From the NCBI GenBank assembly GCA_016744695.1, contig JADGDV010000002.1, positions 1-64,000 of the forward strand: a stretch of DNA of 64,000 nucleotides. Reading direction: 5' to 3'. The notes beneath the pieces were generated by a model. It was not told where the DNA came from and did not search any database. It was given only the letters and a program-made list of their open reading frames with translations. Positions within the stretch are counted from its first letter, which is position 1. Every line of letters begins with the position of its first letter. Made by a program: the position numbers and the translations under genes. Of this stretch, positions 45,334 through 55,260 are shown in pieces. The stretch is from Hahellaceae bacterium. GTDB taxonomy: Bacteria; Pseudomonadota; Gammaproteobacteria; Pseudomonadales; Oleiphilaceae.

Positions 45334-46659
45334 ATGCAAGTTTCTGTTGAAACGACGTCTTCAATTGAACGTCGCATGACTATCGGTGTTCCTGCGGAGC
45401 AGGTAGAAAGCGAAGTACAAAAACGCCTACAGCAAACAGCAAAGACAGTTAAAATTAATGGCTTTCGTCCAGGCAAAGTGCCTTTCAGTGTAGTTAAGAA
45501 ACGCTACGGAGCAGGCGTTCGCCAGGAAGTTGTTGGTGAAGTAATGCGCAATGCTTATGTAGAGGCATTGGCAAAAGAAGAAATTAACCCAGCTGGGTAC
45601 CCAAAATTCGAAGCTAAGTCTATTGAAGATGGAAAAGATCTTGAGTTTGTAGCTGTTTTTGAGGTTCAGCCAGAAGTTGAATTAGCCGATATGTCTGGTA
45701 TTTCAGTTGAGCGCGAAAAAGCTGAAATCAAGAAAACTGATGTAAATAACATGATCGACGTTTTACGTCGTCAACATGCAACACCAAAATCAGTTAAGCG
45801 TAAAGCTAAAAAGAAAGACATTCTAACAGTTGATTTCAAAGGAACTATCGACGGTGAAGAATTTGCTGGTGGTAGTGCTGAGGACTCTAAGATAACCTTA
45901 GGTTCTGGTCAGATGATTCCTGGGTTTGAAGATGGATTGATCGGTTCTAAGCCAGAAGAAGAGTTAACTCTTGATGTTACTTTCCCAGAAGATTACCAAA
46001 ATGCTGAGCTAGCAGGTAAGGCAGCACAATTTGCTGTTACTGTTAAAGCTAACGAAGAACAGGTTCTTCCTGAAATGAATCAAGAGTTTTTCTCAAAGTA
46101 TGGCATCGAAGATGCTGATGAAGAGAAGTTCACTTCTGAGATTTTGAAGAACATGGAGCGTGAGCTTGCTCAGGCTGTTAGCAACAAGGTTAAGCAGCAA
46201 ATTATTGATCAGTTAGTTCAGTTGAATGAATTTGAAGTACCTGGATCAATGCTTGATCAGGAAGTTGACCGTATGCGTGAAGACGCAGTTCGTCAGTTTG
46301 GCGGTGGTTCTGAAATGAAAGCAGAAAGTCTTCCTGCTGAATTGTTTAAAGATCAAGCGACTAAGCGTGTTAAAACCGGTCTAGTGTTCTCAGCAATCGT
46401 TAAAAATAACGATCTTAATGTTGATGCTGACCAGGTTAATGAAAAGATTGCGCAGATTGCTAGTACTTACCAAGATCCAGAGCAGGTTGTGGAATATTAT
46501 AAAGGCAACCAAGAGCAGATGTCACAGGTTGAGTCTGTTGTTTTGGAAGATCAGGTAGTTGAGCTTGTTTTGTCAAAAGCGACAATAAAAGACGTAAAAG
46601 TAAGCTATGAAGATGCTGTAAAGCCGGCTGCGCCATCGCCAGTTGAAAAAGAAGCTTAA
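45334..46659 (+). CDS. tig: Trigger factor
   Basis: 441 residues. The ribosome-binding signature is in the N-terminal domain (NGFRPGKVPFSVVKKRYG, containing GFRxGKxP). A central FKBP-type isomerase domain follows (DILTVDFKGTIDGEEFAGGSAED and MIPGFEDGLIG), then the helical substrate-cradling C-terminal region. It is the ribosome-associated chaperone that first meets nascent chains. It heads the tig-clpP-clpX-lon-hupB-ppiD cluster and ends with its own terminator. Confidence 0.97.
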   Translation: MQVSVETTSSIERRMTIGVPAEQVESEVQKRLQQTAKTVKINGFRPGKVPFSVVKKRYGAGVRQEVVGEVMRNAYVEALAKEEINPAGYPKFEAKSIEDGKDLEFVAVFEVQPEVELADMSGISVEREKAEIKKTDVNNMIDVLRRQHATPKSVKRKAKKKDILTVDFKGTIDGEEFAGGSAEDSKITLGSGQMIPGFEDGLIGSKPEEELTLDVTFPEDYQNAELAGKAAQFAVTVKANEEQVLPEMNQEFFSKYGIEDADEEKFTSEILKNMERELAQAVSNKVKQQIIDQLVQLNEFEVPGSMLDQEVDRMREDAVRQFGGGSEMKAESLPAELFKDQATKRVKTGLVFSAIVKNNDLNVDADQVNEKIAQIASTYQDPEQVVEYYKGNQEQMSQVESVVLEDQVVELVLSKATIKDVKVSYEDAVKPAAPSPVEKEA

Positions 46660-46706
46660 TCTAGCAAATAAAATGCTGAATATTTCTAATATTTAGCTAA
46701 AATAAA

Positions 46707-46735
46707 AACAGCCGGGCTAAATCCGGCTGTTTTGT
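46707..46735 (+). terminator. Intrinsic terminator between tig and clpP
   Basis: AACAGCCGG and CCGGCTGTT form a 9-base stem around a seven-base loop, followed by TTGTGTTTT. It begins 48 bases after the tig stop. Confidence 0.85.
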
Positions 46736-46783
46736 GTTTTAGGGCATGCTTTTTTCAGTTATTTTTTGGGGAATTATAAAAAT

Positions 46784-47425
46784 ATGAGTAATCAAAGGAA
46801 TATCGGGGACGGTTCAAGCATTATAACCAGTAGTGGTTTAGTTCCTATGGTGGTTGAGCAAACCGCAAGAGGGGAGCGTTCATATGATATTTACTCCCGT
46901 CTGTTGAAAGAGCGCGTCATATTTATGGTTGGTCAGGTAGAAGATCATATGGCTAATTTGGTGGTTGCTCAGTTATTATTCCTTGAGTCAGAAAACCCCG
47001 ATAAAGATATACATTTATACATCAACTCGCCTGGCGGTTCGGTTACAGCGGGTATGTCAATTTATGACACTATGCAGTTTATCAAGTGTGATGTTTCAAC
47101 CATGTGTATTGGTCAGGCTGCTAGTATGGGTGCGTTATTATTGACCGGTGGAGCCAAAGGAAAGCGTTATTGTCTGCCTAATTCAAGAATGATGATTCAC
47201 CAGCCACTTGGTGGGTATCAGGGGCAGGCTACTGATATTGAAATACATACTAAAGAAATTCTAACGATTCGTGATAAATTAAATCGTATAATGGCTGAGC
47301 ACACAGGCCAAGATCTTGAAACTATTGCTAAAGATACAGACCGTGATAACTTTATGAATGGTGAAACGGCAGTTGAGTACGGACTTATTGACTCTGTACT
47401 TGATAACCGACCTGATAGTAAGTAA
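46784..47425 (+). CDS. clpP: ATP-dependent Clp protease proteolytic subunit
   Basis: 213 residues from ATG 46784; a TTG 18 bases upstream is open but less likely. Catalytic triad: Ser114 in [13 protein letters not shown], His139 in [13 protein letters not shown], and an Asp about 49 residues further. The mature N-terminus probably begins at or near [18 protein letters not shown] after autoprocessing of the propeptide. Forms a tetradecameric barrel with ClpX or ClpA. The clpX gene lies 264 bases downstream, a gap in which I see no gene. Confidence 0.97.
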   Translation: MSNQRNIGDGSSIITSSGLVPMVVEQTARGERSYDIYSRLLKERVIFMVGQVEDHMANLVVAQLLFLESENPDKDIHLYINSPGGSVTAGMSIYDTMQFIKCDVSTMCIGQAASMGALLLTGGAKGKRYCLPNSRMMIHQPLGGYQGQATDIEIHTKEILTIRDKLNRIMAEHTGQDLETIAKDTDRDNFMNGETAVEYGLIDSVLDNRPDSK

Positions 47426-47689
47426 TAAAAGTTAATATAAAGTGTTTGTGTTTTTGGTGAAATATAAGCAAATTATGCTAAGTTTAGTGTTTGAGTCTTA
47501 TTACTATAAGATTGAACAATTTAAGAATAATAGGTTAGCCTTGTTATATTGCGAGAATAGGTCACATTAGTGAAATTACTAATGGTGGTGCATTCTGGTG
47601 GTGCTACAATAGTTAGTATATTTAAAGTAGTCAGATTGTAAGCTTAAGCAATATAACTAGGGCGTGTAGAAAAATTTAGAGGTAGTCGA

Positions 47690-48973
47690 ATGGCTGACGA
47701 TAAAAACGGTAAAGGCGAAGATAACGGTAAATTGCTTTACTGTTCTTTTTGTGGAAAGAGTCAGCATGAGGTCAGGAAGCTAATTGCTGGTCCTTCTGTT
47801 TTTATATGTGATGAATGTGTTGATCTCTGTAATGATATTATTCGTGAAGAGATTCAGGATATTACTCCTGAAGAGAGTGGTGATAAATTACCGACTCCCC
47901 AGGAAATTAAAGTAACTCTTGATGATTACGTTATTGGTCAAGACAGAGCAAAGGTAGTACTTGCCGTGGCTGTCTATAATCATTATAAGCGTTTGCGTTT
48001 TGATGATAAAAAGTCTGATATAGAGCTTGGAAAAAGCAATATTCTACTTATTGGTCCAACTGGTAGCGGTAAGACCTTGTTGGCAGAAACATTAGCTCGC
48101 TTACTTAACGTACCTTTTACTATCGCAGACGCAACGACGCTGACTGAAGCGGGTTATGTTGGTGAGGATGTAGAGAACATCATTCAAAAGTTACTGCAAA
48201 AGTGTGACTATGATGTTGAAAAAGCACAGCGTGGAATCGTCTATATTGATGAAATTGATAAAATATCACGCAAATCAGACAACCCTTCTATTACCCGAGA
48301 TGTGTCGGGTGAAGGCGTTCAGCAAGCTTTATTAAAGCTTATTGAGGGTACTGTTGCTTCTGTTCCACCACAAGGTGGCAGAAAACATCCCCAGCAAGAA
48401 TTTCTTCAGGTTGATACTTCAAATATATTATTTATTTGTGGTGGTGCTTTTGCTGGTCTTGATAAGGTCATAAGCGATCGTTCAGAAAAGAGTGGTATTG
48501 GATTTTCTGCAAACGTGAAAAGTAAAGATACTGAAAAGAGCGTGGGTGACACTCTAAAGGTCTTAGAGACTGAAGATTTAGTTAAGTACGGTCTCATTCC
48601 TGAGTTTGTAGGGCGTTTACCTGTCGTAGCGACGCTGACTGAGCTAGATGAAGAAGCATTAATAGAAATCCTAACTGAGCCTAAAAATTCATTGACTAAG
48701 CAATATCATAAATTGTTTGAAATGGAAGGGGTTGAAATTGATTTTCGTGAAGATGCACTTCGTGCTGTAGCTAAGAAAGCGATGACTAGAAAGACCGGTG
48801 CTAGAGGATTGCGCTCTATTCTTGAAGGTGTACTTCTAGATACCATGTACCATATTCCCTCTGAGTCAGACGTTTCTAAAGTTGTAATTGATGAAAGTGT
48901 GATAAATGGTGATACAGATCCTATCAAGATTTATGAGAATGCAGATCAGCCTAAGGCTGCTTCTGATGAGTAA
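47690..48973 (+). CDS. clpX: ATP-dependent Clp protease ATPase subunit ClpX
   Basis: 427 residues. N-terminal zinc-binding domain ([11 protein letters not shown] to [10 protein letters not shown]), Walker [13 protein letters not shown], the pore-loop motif GYVGEDVEN, Walker [11 protein letters not shown], the RKH loop after [12 protein letters not shown], and IGF loop region SGIGFSANV for docking ClpP. Unfolds tagged proteins for ClpP degradation. Ends in a strong terminator. Confidence 0.97.
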   Translation: MADDKNGKGEDNGKLLYCSFCGKSQHEVRKLIAGPSVFICDECVDLCNDIIREEIQDITPEESGDKLPTPQEIKVTLDDYVIGQDRAKVVLAVAVYNHYKRLRFDDKKSDIELGKSNILLIGPTGSGKTLLAETLARLLNVPFTIADATTLTEAGYVGEDVENIIQKLLQKCDYDVEKAQRGIVYIDEIDKISRKSDNPSITRDVSGEGVQQALLKLIEGTVASVPPQGGRKHPQQEFLQVDTSNILFICGGAFAGLDKVISDRSEKSGIGFSANVKSKDTEKSVGDTLKVLETEDLVKYGLIPEFVGRLPVVATLTELDEEALIEILTEPKNSLTKQYHKLFEMEGVEIDFREDALRAVAKKAMTRKTGARGLRSILEGVLLDTMYHIPSESDVSKVVIDESVINGDTDPIKIYENADQPKAASDE

Positions 48974-48990
48974 TTCTTAAATTGCCATAA

Positions 48991-49016
48991 AAAAAGGACC
49001 GAAAGGTCCTTTTTTT
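48991..49016 (+). terminator. Intrinsic terminator after clpX
   Basis: A perfect 10-base stem AAAAAGGACC/GGTCCTTTTT capped by a stable GAAA tetraloop and followed by T residues, 17 bases after the clpX stop. Confidence 0.92.
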
Positions 49017-49199
49017 ATGTGTGTAGCTTTTAGGTTTAGAGCTATAGTTTATATAAAGCCTTTAAATGTATTTTGGTGTGACTGTAATCGTTGGCTTGGA
49101 TGGATTTAAAGGTTGTATTATTTATCTTCGTCCCAATCTACTTATTTATATATTCTCAACTCATAATAATTCAACAAGTTAGCCGTCCAGGGGACATCT

Positions 49200-51626
49200 A
49201 TGACCGATATCGATAATCCAGTGACTGATCACGCAAGTGGGGTTCCCGTACTTCCTCTTCGTGATGTTGTAGTCTTTCCTCATATGGTTATTCCGCTGTT
49301 TGTAGGGCGTGAAAAATCAATTGAGGCTCTGGAAAATGCAATGGAAGGCGATAAACGCGTTTTGTTGGTTGCTCAAAAAGATGCCGGAGTTGATGATCCA
49401 GGGCAAGATGATATTTTTAATATCGGAACCATATCAACAATATTACAAATGCTAAAATTACCTGATGGAACGGTTAAGGTTCTTGTTGAGGGGGGTGATA
49501 GAGCGCAGATAAATGCTGTAGCTGAGGGTGGTTTTTATACCGCAGATGCAACTATATTAGAAGAAGGCGACTTATCAGATGATGACTCGCAAGCGTTGAT
49601 GCGTGCTTTATCGGGGCAGTTTGAACAATATGGAAAATTAAGCAAAAAAATACCTGCTGAAATAGCCTCCTCTCTATCTGGAATAACAGATCCTAGTCGT
49701 TTAGTTGATACTATTGCGGCTCATTTAGAGTTGAAAATTCCTGAGAAGCAGGAGTTGCTGGAAGAACTCAATATTAATGATCGTGTTGAATTGCTATTGG
49801 CTCGCCTGGAAGGTGAGATTGATATCATCAAAGTAGAAAAGCGCATCCGTGGTCGCGTTAAAAAGCAGATGGAAAAAAGTCAAAGAGAGTATTACCTGAA
49901 TGAGCAGATGAAAGCGATTCAGAAAGAAATGGGATCTCTTGGTGAGTCTGGCAATGAGTTAGATGACGTTGAACAGAAAATTGCTTCTTGCGGAATGACG
50001 GCAGAGGCCAAAACAAAAGCCGTCGCAGAGTTAAATAAACTACGAATGATGTCTCCTATGTCCGCAGAGGCAACCGTCGTTAGAGGGTACATTGATTGGT
50101 TAATAGGTCTGCCTTGGAAAAAGCGCAGTAAAGTGAGACACGATATTGATAAAGCAAGAGAGATTTTAGATGCTGATCATTACGGTCTTGATGAAGTTAA
50201 AGATAGAATTTTAGAATATCTGGCAGTTCAAGGAAGAGTTAAAAAACTTAAAGGCCCTGTACTGTGTTTAGTTGGACCACCTGGTGTAGGTAAAACCTCG
50301 TTAGGTCAGTCGATTGCAAAGGCGACCAATAGAAAATATACAAGAATGGCGTTGGGCGGTGTAAGAGATGAAGCTGAAATCAGAGGCCATCGCAGAACGT
50401 ATATTGGTTCTATGCCTGGTAAGCTGGTTCAGAAAATATCAAAAGCAGGTGTAAAAAACCCACTATTTCTATTGGATGAAATAGATAAAATGGGTATGGA
50501 TCAAAGAGGTGATCCTGCTTCGGCCTTACTTGAAGTCTTAGATCCTGAACAAAATCATACTTTTAATGATCATTATTTAGAGGTTGATTATGATTTGTCT
50601 GATGTGATGTTTGTTTGTACCTCTAACTCCATGAATATACCGCCTGCATTACTTGATCGTATGGAAATAATACGTATCCCAGGTTATACCGAAGATGAAA
50701 AGGTAAATATTGCACAACGTTATTTAATTCCAAAGCAAGAAAAGAACAATGGGCTTAAAAAAGGTGAGATTGTAATAAGTGAGGCGGCTGTTCGAGAAAT
50801 AGTTCGTTATTACACTCGAGAGGCTGGTGTGCGAGGTCTTGAGAGAGAAATTGCAAAAGTTTGTCGAAAAGTAGTTAAAGAAAATACAGTTAACCATACT
50901 ACAGAGCTTGTTACTGTTGATGAGGGTAATCTAGAACACTTCTCTGGGGTTCATAAGTTTAACTATGGTGTGGCTGATGAGGAGGACTGTATAGGTCAAG
51001 TGACGGGCCTTGCATGGACTCAGGTGGGTGGTGAGCTGTTAACCATTGAGTGTACATCTGTGAAAGGTAAGGGTAAGACCATTAAAACAGGGTCTCTTGG
51101 TGATGTAATGCAGGAATCTATTCAGGCAGCGCTCACTGTGGTAAGAAGTCGGTCGCCGGCTTTAGGTATTGCTGAAGATTTTCATGAAAATAATGATATA
51201 CATATTCATGTTCCAGAGGGCGCTACACCAAAAGATGGTCCAAGTGCGGGTATAGCAATGTGTACTGCATTGGTTTCATCCCTTACAAATATCCCTGTTA
51301 AGGCTGAAGTTGCTATGACAGGTGAAATTACATTAAGGGGGCAGGTTTTACCAATAGGTGGCTTAAAAGAGAAGTTGTTGGCAGCTCATCGAGGCGGCAT
51401 AAAGACTATCATTATTCCATTTGAGAATAAGAAAGACCTAAAAGAGATACCTGATAATATAAAAGAGTCGCTCACTATACTTCCGGTTAAGTGGATTGAT
51501 GAAGTTTTAGATGTGGCGCTTGCATATCCTCCAAAAGCGATTGATAGTGAAAATGATTCTCATAAACAGAAAAAATCTGCTTCTGAGGATGATTTAGAGG
51601 CAAAGGAACGAATTAATACGCATTAG
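49200..51626 (+). CDS. lon: ATP-dependent protease La (Lon)
   Basis: 808 residues. The LAN substrate-binding domain starts VPVLPLRDVVVFPHMVIPLFVGR; a coiled-coil with REYYLNEQMKAIQKEMG precedes the AAA+ module (Walker A GPPGVGKTSLGQ, Walker B PLFLLDEIDKM). The protease domain has catalytic Ser682 in PKDGPSAGIAM and Lys725 in GGLKEKLLAAHRGG. Degrades misfolded and regulatory proteins. The 226-base upstream gap has the clpX terminator but no clear heat-shock sigma-32 promoter pair. Confidence 0.97.
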   Translation: MTDIDNPVTDHASGVPVLPLRDVVVFPHMVIPLFVGREKSIEALENAMEGDKRVLLVAQKDAGVDDPGQDDIFNIGTISTILQMLKLPDGTVKVLVEGGDRAQINAVAEGGFYTADATILEEGDLSDDDSQALMRALSGQFEQYGKLSKKIPAEIASSLSGITDPSRLVDTIAAHLELKIPEKQELLEELNINDRVELLLARLEGEIDIIKVEKRIRGRVKKQMEKSQREYYLNEQMKAIQKEMGSLGESGNELDDVEQKIASCGMTAEAKTKAVAELNKLRMMSPMSAEATVVRGYIDWLIGLPWKKRSKVRHDIDKAREILDADHYGLDEVKDRILEYLAVQGRVKKLKGPVLCLVGPPGVGKTSLGQSIAKATNRKYTRMALGGVRDEAEIRGHRRTYIGSMPGKLVQKISKAGVKNPLFLLDEIDKMGMDQRGDPASALLEVLDPEQNHTFNDHYLEVDYDLSDVMFVCTSNSMNIPPALLDRMEIIRIPGYTEDEKVNIAQRYLIPKQEKNNGLKKGEIVISEAAVREIVRYYTREAGVRGLEREIAKVCRKVVKENTVNHTTELVTVDEGNLEHFSGVHKFNYGVADEEDCIGQVTGLAWTQVGGELLTIECTSVKGKGKTIKTGSLGDVMQESIQAALTVVRSRSPALGIAEDFHENNDIHIHVPEGATPKDGPSAGIAMCTALVSSLTNIPVKAEVAMTGEITLRGQVLPIGGLKEKLLAAHRGGIKTIIIPFENKKDLKEIPDNIKESLTILPVKWIDEVLDVALAYPPKAIDSENDSHKQKKSASEDDLEAKERINTH

Positions 51627-51844
51627 ATGCATTGGTTGCTTGACAGGCCTTTCTACAAGTTGGTATAAAATAAAACACTGTTAAGCAGCCAAACTAGGGC
51701 GTTACGGCTGCAGTAGAAAATATTGTTTGTGTACACAATCATTTAAATAATCTTGCTATTAAAGTTGTTTTATGATGATTGTTAATAATCGTAAAAACTA
51801 AATTTTTTGTTTTGTTAATTAAGTAATAATAAAAGGGGTTAAGT

Positions 51845-52120
51845 GTGAACAAGTCTGAACTTATCGACACAATTGCAGCATCAGCAGATATTTCTAAAGC
51901 AGCAGCGGGTCGTGCTCTAGATGCAATGACTGAGTCTGTTACAACAGCGCTTAAAGAAGGCGATCAGGTTACTTTAATTGGATTTGGTACTTTTTCTGTT
52001 AAGGATCGAGCAGCTCGTACTGGTCGTAACCCTCAGACGGGTGCAGAAATTCAAATTAAAGCGGCTAAAGTTCCAAGCTTTAAAGCAGGTAAAGCGTTAA
52101 AAGATGCAGTAAACGGCTAA
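51845..52120 (+). CDS. hupB: DNA-binding protein HU-beta
   Basis: 91 residues from a [24 protein letters not shown] and the DNA-arm region [21 protein letters not shown] are standard for HU-beta, with the C-terminal [15 protein letters not shown] nucleoid protein that bends DNA nonspecifically. The position between lon and ppiD is conserved in gammaproteobacteria. The 218-base upstream gap is AT-rich with poly-A/T tracts and no gene. A terminator follows. Confidence 0.97.
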   Translation: MNKSELIDTIAASADISKAAAGRALDAMTESVTTALKEGDQVTLIGFGTFSVKDRAARTGRNPQTGAEIQIKAAKVPSFKAGKALKDAVNG

Positions 52121-52142
52121 ACAATCTCAGGGTTGTGTAGTT

Positions 52143-52173
52143 AAAAGGCGCATTCTCAGGAATGCGCCTTTTT
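52143..52173 (+). terminator. Intrinsic terminator after hupB
   Basis: AAAAGGCGCATTC and GAATGCGCCTTTTT form a 13-base perfect stem around TCAG, beginning 22 bases after hupB and 32 bases before ppiD. Confidence 0.92.
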
Positions 52174-52204
52174 ATTTTAATAAAAGAAATTTGTCGGGGG
52201 ATTA

Positions 52205-54082
52205 ATGCTTCAGGATATACGAGATAACTCTCAAGGTACGGCTGCCAAAGTAATTGTAGGACTTATCGTGCTTACATTTGCATTATTTGGAGTAGACTCT
52301 ATTTTGGGTGGTTTTGGTGGTGAGCCTGAAGTGGCCGTCGTTAATGGATCTGATATTAAAGAAATAGAGTTTTTACGCGCAGTTGATATAAAGAAACGTC
52401 AGATTCTAAATCAAATGGGCCAGAATGCAGACCCAGCGTTGATTGATGATCAACTTTTGAAACGCTCGGTACTTGAAGGCATGATTGATCAAGAGATCTT
52501 ATTACAAGATGCTGTTGAGCAGGGGATTTATATTTCTGATCAGTCAATTGATGGTTTGATTACAGGAATAAATCAATTTCACGTTGATGGAAAATTTGAT
52601 AATGACTTATTTTTAGCATCAATTCGTAATTTTGGAATGACGACAAATTCGTTTAAAGAGTCCATTAAAAAAGAAGTTTTAATCTCTCAGCCTAGAAATG
52701 CGATAGTGTCATCATCGTTTTTATTAGATGATGAATTTGCGCATATTGTAGAGATTGATCGCCAGACACGCAGTTACTCGTTAACTAAATTTGATCAAAG
52801 TTCATATCTTGATGCAGTGAATGTTACAGAGGAAGAAGTTGAACAGTATTATGATGCTAACGCAGATCAGTTCAAAACTTTGGAGTCTGTCGATGTTGAA
52901 TATATTTCTTTAAACAAGAATAGTTTGATGGACAGTGTCTCTGTAGACGACGAGACGCTTCAAGGTTTATATGAAGAGGAAATTGCTGAATTTGTTTCAT
53001 CGGAAGAGCGTAATGCTTCTCATATATTAATAGAGATTAATGACGATGTAACAGAAAGCCAGGCTAAAGCTAAAATTGACGAAGTGCGCGGGCTTTTGGT
53101 TAACGGTGGTGACTTTGACGAATTAGCTAAAAAGTACTCTGATGATATGGGGTCTGCTAAGCAGGGTGGAAGTCTAGGGTTTGCTGCTAAAGGTTCTTAT
53201 CTACCTGAGTTTGAAGATGCGTTGTTCGTTTTGGCTGAGGGTGAGGTGTCTTCACCAGTACAAACAGAATATGGTTTTCATCTTATTAAGCTTATTGAAA
53301 TTCAAACACAGCCTGCTCCTGAGTTTGAAGAAATGAAATATTCTTTAGAGGCGGATGCGAAAATTGAAAAAGCAGAAACCTTGTATGTTGAACTATCTCA
53401 AACGTTAGCTGATGTGAGTTATACTTCAGCAGATCTACTTGAACCATCAGAAGAATTAGGTATAAAAATTATTAGTCAAAAAGGCGTGACTGCATTGATG
53501 CAGGATGAGATTTTTGGCAATTCAAAAATACGCGATGCAATTTTTTCTGAAGACGTACTGAGTGGCGGCAATAACAGTGAATTAATTGAAATCTCTGCTG
53601 AGCAGTCAATTGTTGTCAGAGTCACAAAGCATCACCCTGCTGCTCAAAAAGAACTTGTGGTTGTACACGACCAAATAAGGACTTTGCTTCTTGCGCAAAA
53701 AGCGTCAGAAAAATCCAAGGAGCTTGGTGAATCTTTAATCGCAGAACTTAAGCAGGTAGACGTTTCTGAGAGTTCAACTATAGTTTGGGAAGAGTTTACT
53801 GATATTAAGCGAAATGATGCCTCTCAGGATGCAGAAATTTTGAAAACAGTATTTTCAATGTCTAAGCCTCAGGGTTCTGATGATAAGTCGATTGCAGGCA
53901 TTGTGGTCAGTGGTAGCTTTTTTATAGTTAAACTAAATGCAGTTAATGTAAATAGTGCTTCCGATATTAATGAGATTGAAAAAGCGGCAATTGTTCGAGT
54001 TATTGGTGGTGGACTTGGAAACGCAGAATACCAGCTCTATCAAGGGGCATTGAAATCTAATGCCAGCATTGAGAAGATATAA
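52205..54082 (+). CDS. ppiD: Periplasmic chaperone/peptidyl-prolyl isomerase PpiD
   Basis: 625 residues. A single N-terminal membrane anchor (KVIVGLIVLTFALFGVDSI) follows the typical MLQDIRDNSQG start. A SurA-like helical region comes next, then a parvulin (PpiC) domain at ~265-365 with ASHILIEINDD, KKYSDDMGSAKQGGSLGF and EYGFHLIKL, and a second helical C-terminal part. It acts at the SecYEG exit to help proteins fold in the periplasm. Its terminator follows 18 bases after the stop. Confidence 0.96.
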   Translation: MLQDIRDNSQGTAAKVIVGLIVLTFALFGVDSILGGFGGEPEVAVVNGSDIKEIEFLRAVDIKKRQILNQMGQNADPALIDDQLLKRSVLEGMIDQEILLQDAVEQGIYISDQSIDGLITGINQFHVDGKFDNDLFLASIRNFGMTTNSFKESIKKEVLISQPRNAIVSSSFLLDDEFAHIVEIDRQTRSYSLTKFDQSSYLDAVNVTEEEVEQYYDANADQFKTLESVDVEYISLNKNSLMDSVSVDDETLQGLYEEEIAEFVSSEERNASHILIEINDDVTESQAKAKIDEVRGLLVNGGDFDELAKKYSDDMGSAKQGGSLGFAAKGSYLPEFEDALFVLAEGEVSSPVQTEYGFHLIKLIEIQTQPAPEFEEMKYSLEADAKIEKAETLYVELSQTLADVSYTSADLLEPSEELGIKIISQKGVTALMQDEIFGNSKIRDAIFSEDVLSGGNNSELIEISAEQSIVVRVTKHHPAAQKELVVVHDQIRTLLLAQKASEKSKELGESLIAELKQVDVSESSTIVWEEFTDIKRNDASQDAEILKTVFSMSKPQGSDDKSIAGIVVSGSFFIVKLNAVNVNSASDINEIEKAAIVRVIGGGLGNAEYQLYQGALKSNASIEKI

Positions 54083-54100
54083 TATTTCTATTTAGTTTGT

Positions 54101-54132
54101 AAAAAAACGAGGCTTTAAGCCTCGTTTTTTTT
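54101..54132 (+). terminator. Intrinsic terminator after ppiD
   Basis: AAAAAAACGAGGC and GCCTCGTTTTTTTT, a 13-base A/T-flanked stem with loop TTTAA and an eight-base T-run. Confidence 0.92.
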
Positions 54133-54402
54133 ATCTGTAAATTCTAATAGCGAGACTTTCTTCACGTTACTTGAGTACACCCATATATATTTGTGTACTG
54201 GTTATCTTTAACATTTTCAAAATTAATGTATCTTTAGGTAACAGCAGGTAAATAAGGTGCAGGGAAGTACACTAACATCAATGCAATAAAATCCTTATAA
54301 ATAAGAATAATTTAAAAACATTTAAACGACTATTTATATAGCAAAACATAAACAAATATCTATGTTTTGAATATTTAAAATTAAAAGGGAATATCAAAAT
54401 TT
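54133..54402. other. AT-rich gap upstream of the C39 peptidase operon
   Basis: 270 bases with long A and T runs, no open frame of note and no palindrome. It should contain the promoter of the four-gene operon that follows; I could not pick a convincing pair of boxes. Its composition contrasts with the housekeeping block to the left. Confidence 0.4.
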
Positions 54403-55203
54403 ATGTTTCTTGTACTCGCTGGTTCTGTTTTGGCTTTTGCCATGACCCAAGAAGCAATGGTAGTTGACCCCCATAAAAAAGGGTTGATTATCTATGAGCA
54501 AACAATGAATAAAGAAACGGTCTTTGTTCAAGAACGTGTAGTTGTTGAGCCGCTTTCAGAAGTCCGTTTCAGAAATATTACCCGACAGGCCTATGACTAT
54601 AGTTGTGGGTCAGCCGCGTTAACAACAGTACTAGAATATTACCTTGGCCGAAAATTTCAGGAACGCCAAGTAATGGAAGGTCTGCTGCATTATGGAGAAA
54701 GTGAAAGAATCGTAGAGCGTCGTGGCTTCTCCATGCTGGATATGAAACGACTAGTTTCAGCGTTGGGTTACCCAGCAGGTGGTTTTAAGGCAGAGATGGA
54801 AGATTTAATTGAGCTTGATCATCCTGCCATTGTGCCGATACATCATGCAGGCTTTAAACATTTTGTGGTGGTAAGAACAGTTAAAGATGGTCGGGTTTAT
54901 ATAGCAGACCCTTCTTTGGGGAATATAACATTCACCATAGAGCGTTTTAAAGAAAAGTGGGATCAAAACGTTCTGTTTGTCGTTTTTCCAGGGAACTCAA
55001 AGCCAATAGATGGTTTGGAGTTAAGAGAAGAAGACCTTCGTTTTGTTGATGATCAGACAATAACTTATTTGGCTTTTCAGCATTTTCCGGAGTTTCATGA
55101 AGCGCTTCAGTATAAAATCAACAATGAGTTAGAACGTCAGAAAAATAACCCTGATGGTACCGTTGATAACACTATTAAACGCCTTCACTACAAACGTAAT
55201 TAA
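54403..55203 (+). CDS. C39-like cysteine peptidase (FapD-like)
   Basis: 266 residues. Short hydrophobic N-terminus (FLVLAGSVLAFAM) that may be a signal or anchor. Peptidase core: Cys68 in AYDYSCGSAALTTVLEYYLG, His153 in HHAGFKHFVVV, Asp169 in YIADPSLGN; this is the Cys-His-Asp order of C39 double-glycine peptidases. There is no ABC transporter domain, so it is a free peptidase like FapD of the Pseudomonas functional-amyloid operon. A ~65-residue helical tail extends beyond the peptidase fold. It leads a tight operon with two outer-membrane barrels and a DUF4124 protein. Confidence 0.82.
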   Translation: MFLVLAGSVLAFAMTQEAMVVDPHKKGLIIYEQTMNKETVFVQERVVVEPLSEVRFRNITRQAYDYSCGSAALTTVLEYYLGRKFQERQVMEGLLHYGESERIVERRGFSMLDMKRLVSALGYPAGGFKAEMEDLIELDHPAIVPIHHAGFKHFVVVRTVKDGRVYIADPSLGNITFTIERFKEKWDQNVLFVVFPGNSKPIDGLELREEDLRFVDDQTITYLAFQHFPEFHEALQYKINNELERQKNNPDGTVDNTIKRLHYKRN

Positions 55204-55260
55204 ACGATTATAAGATACTTGTAAATGTTAATAAAACTAATAAATAAAAAGGGATCAGGA

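Noticed and set aside
49017-49199. Heat-shock sigma-32 promoter before lon
   Set aside because: CTTGGAT and CCCAAT can be seen but are far too widely spaced.
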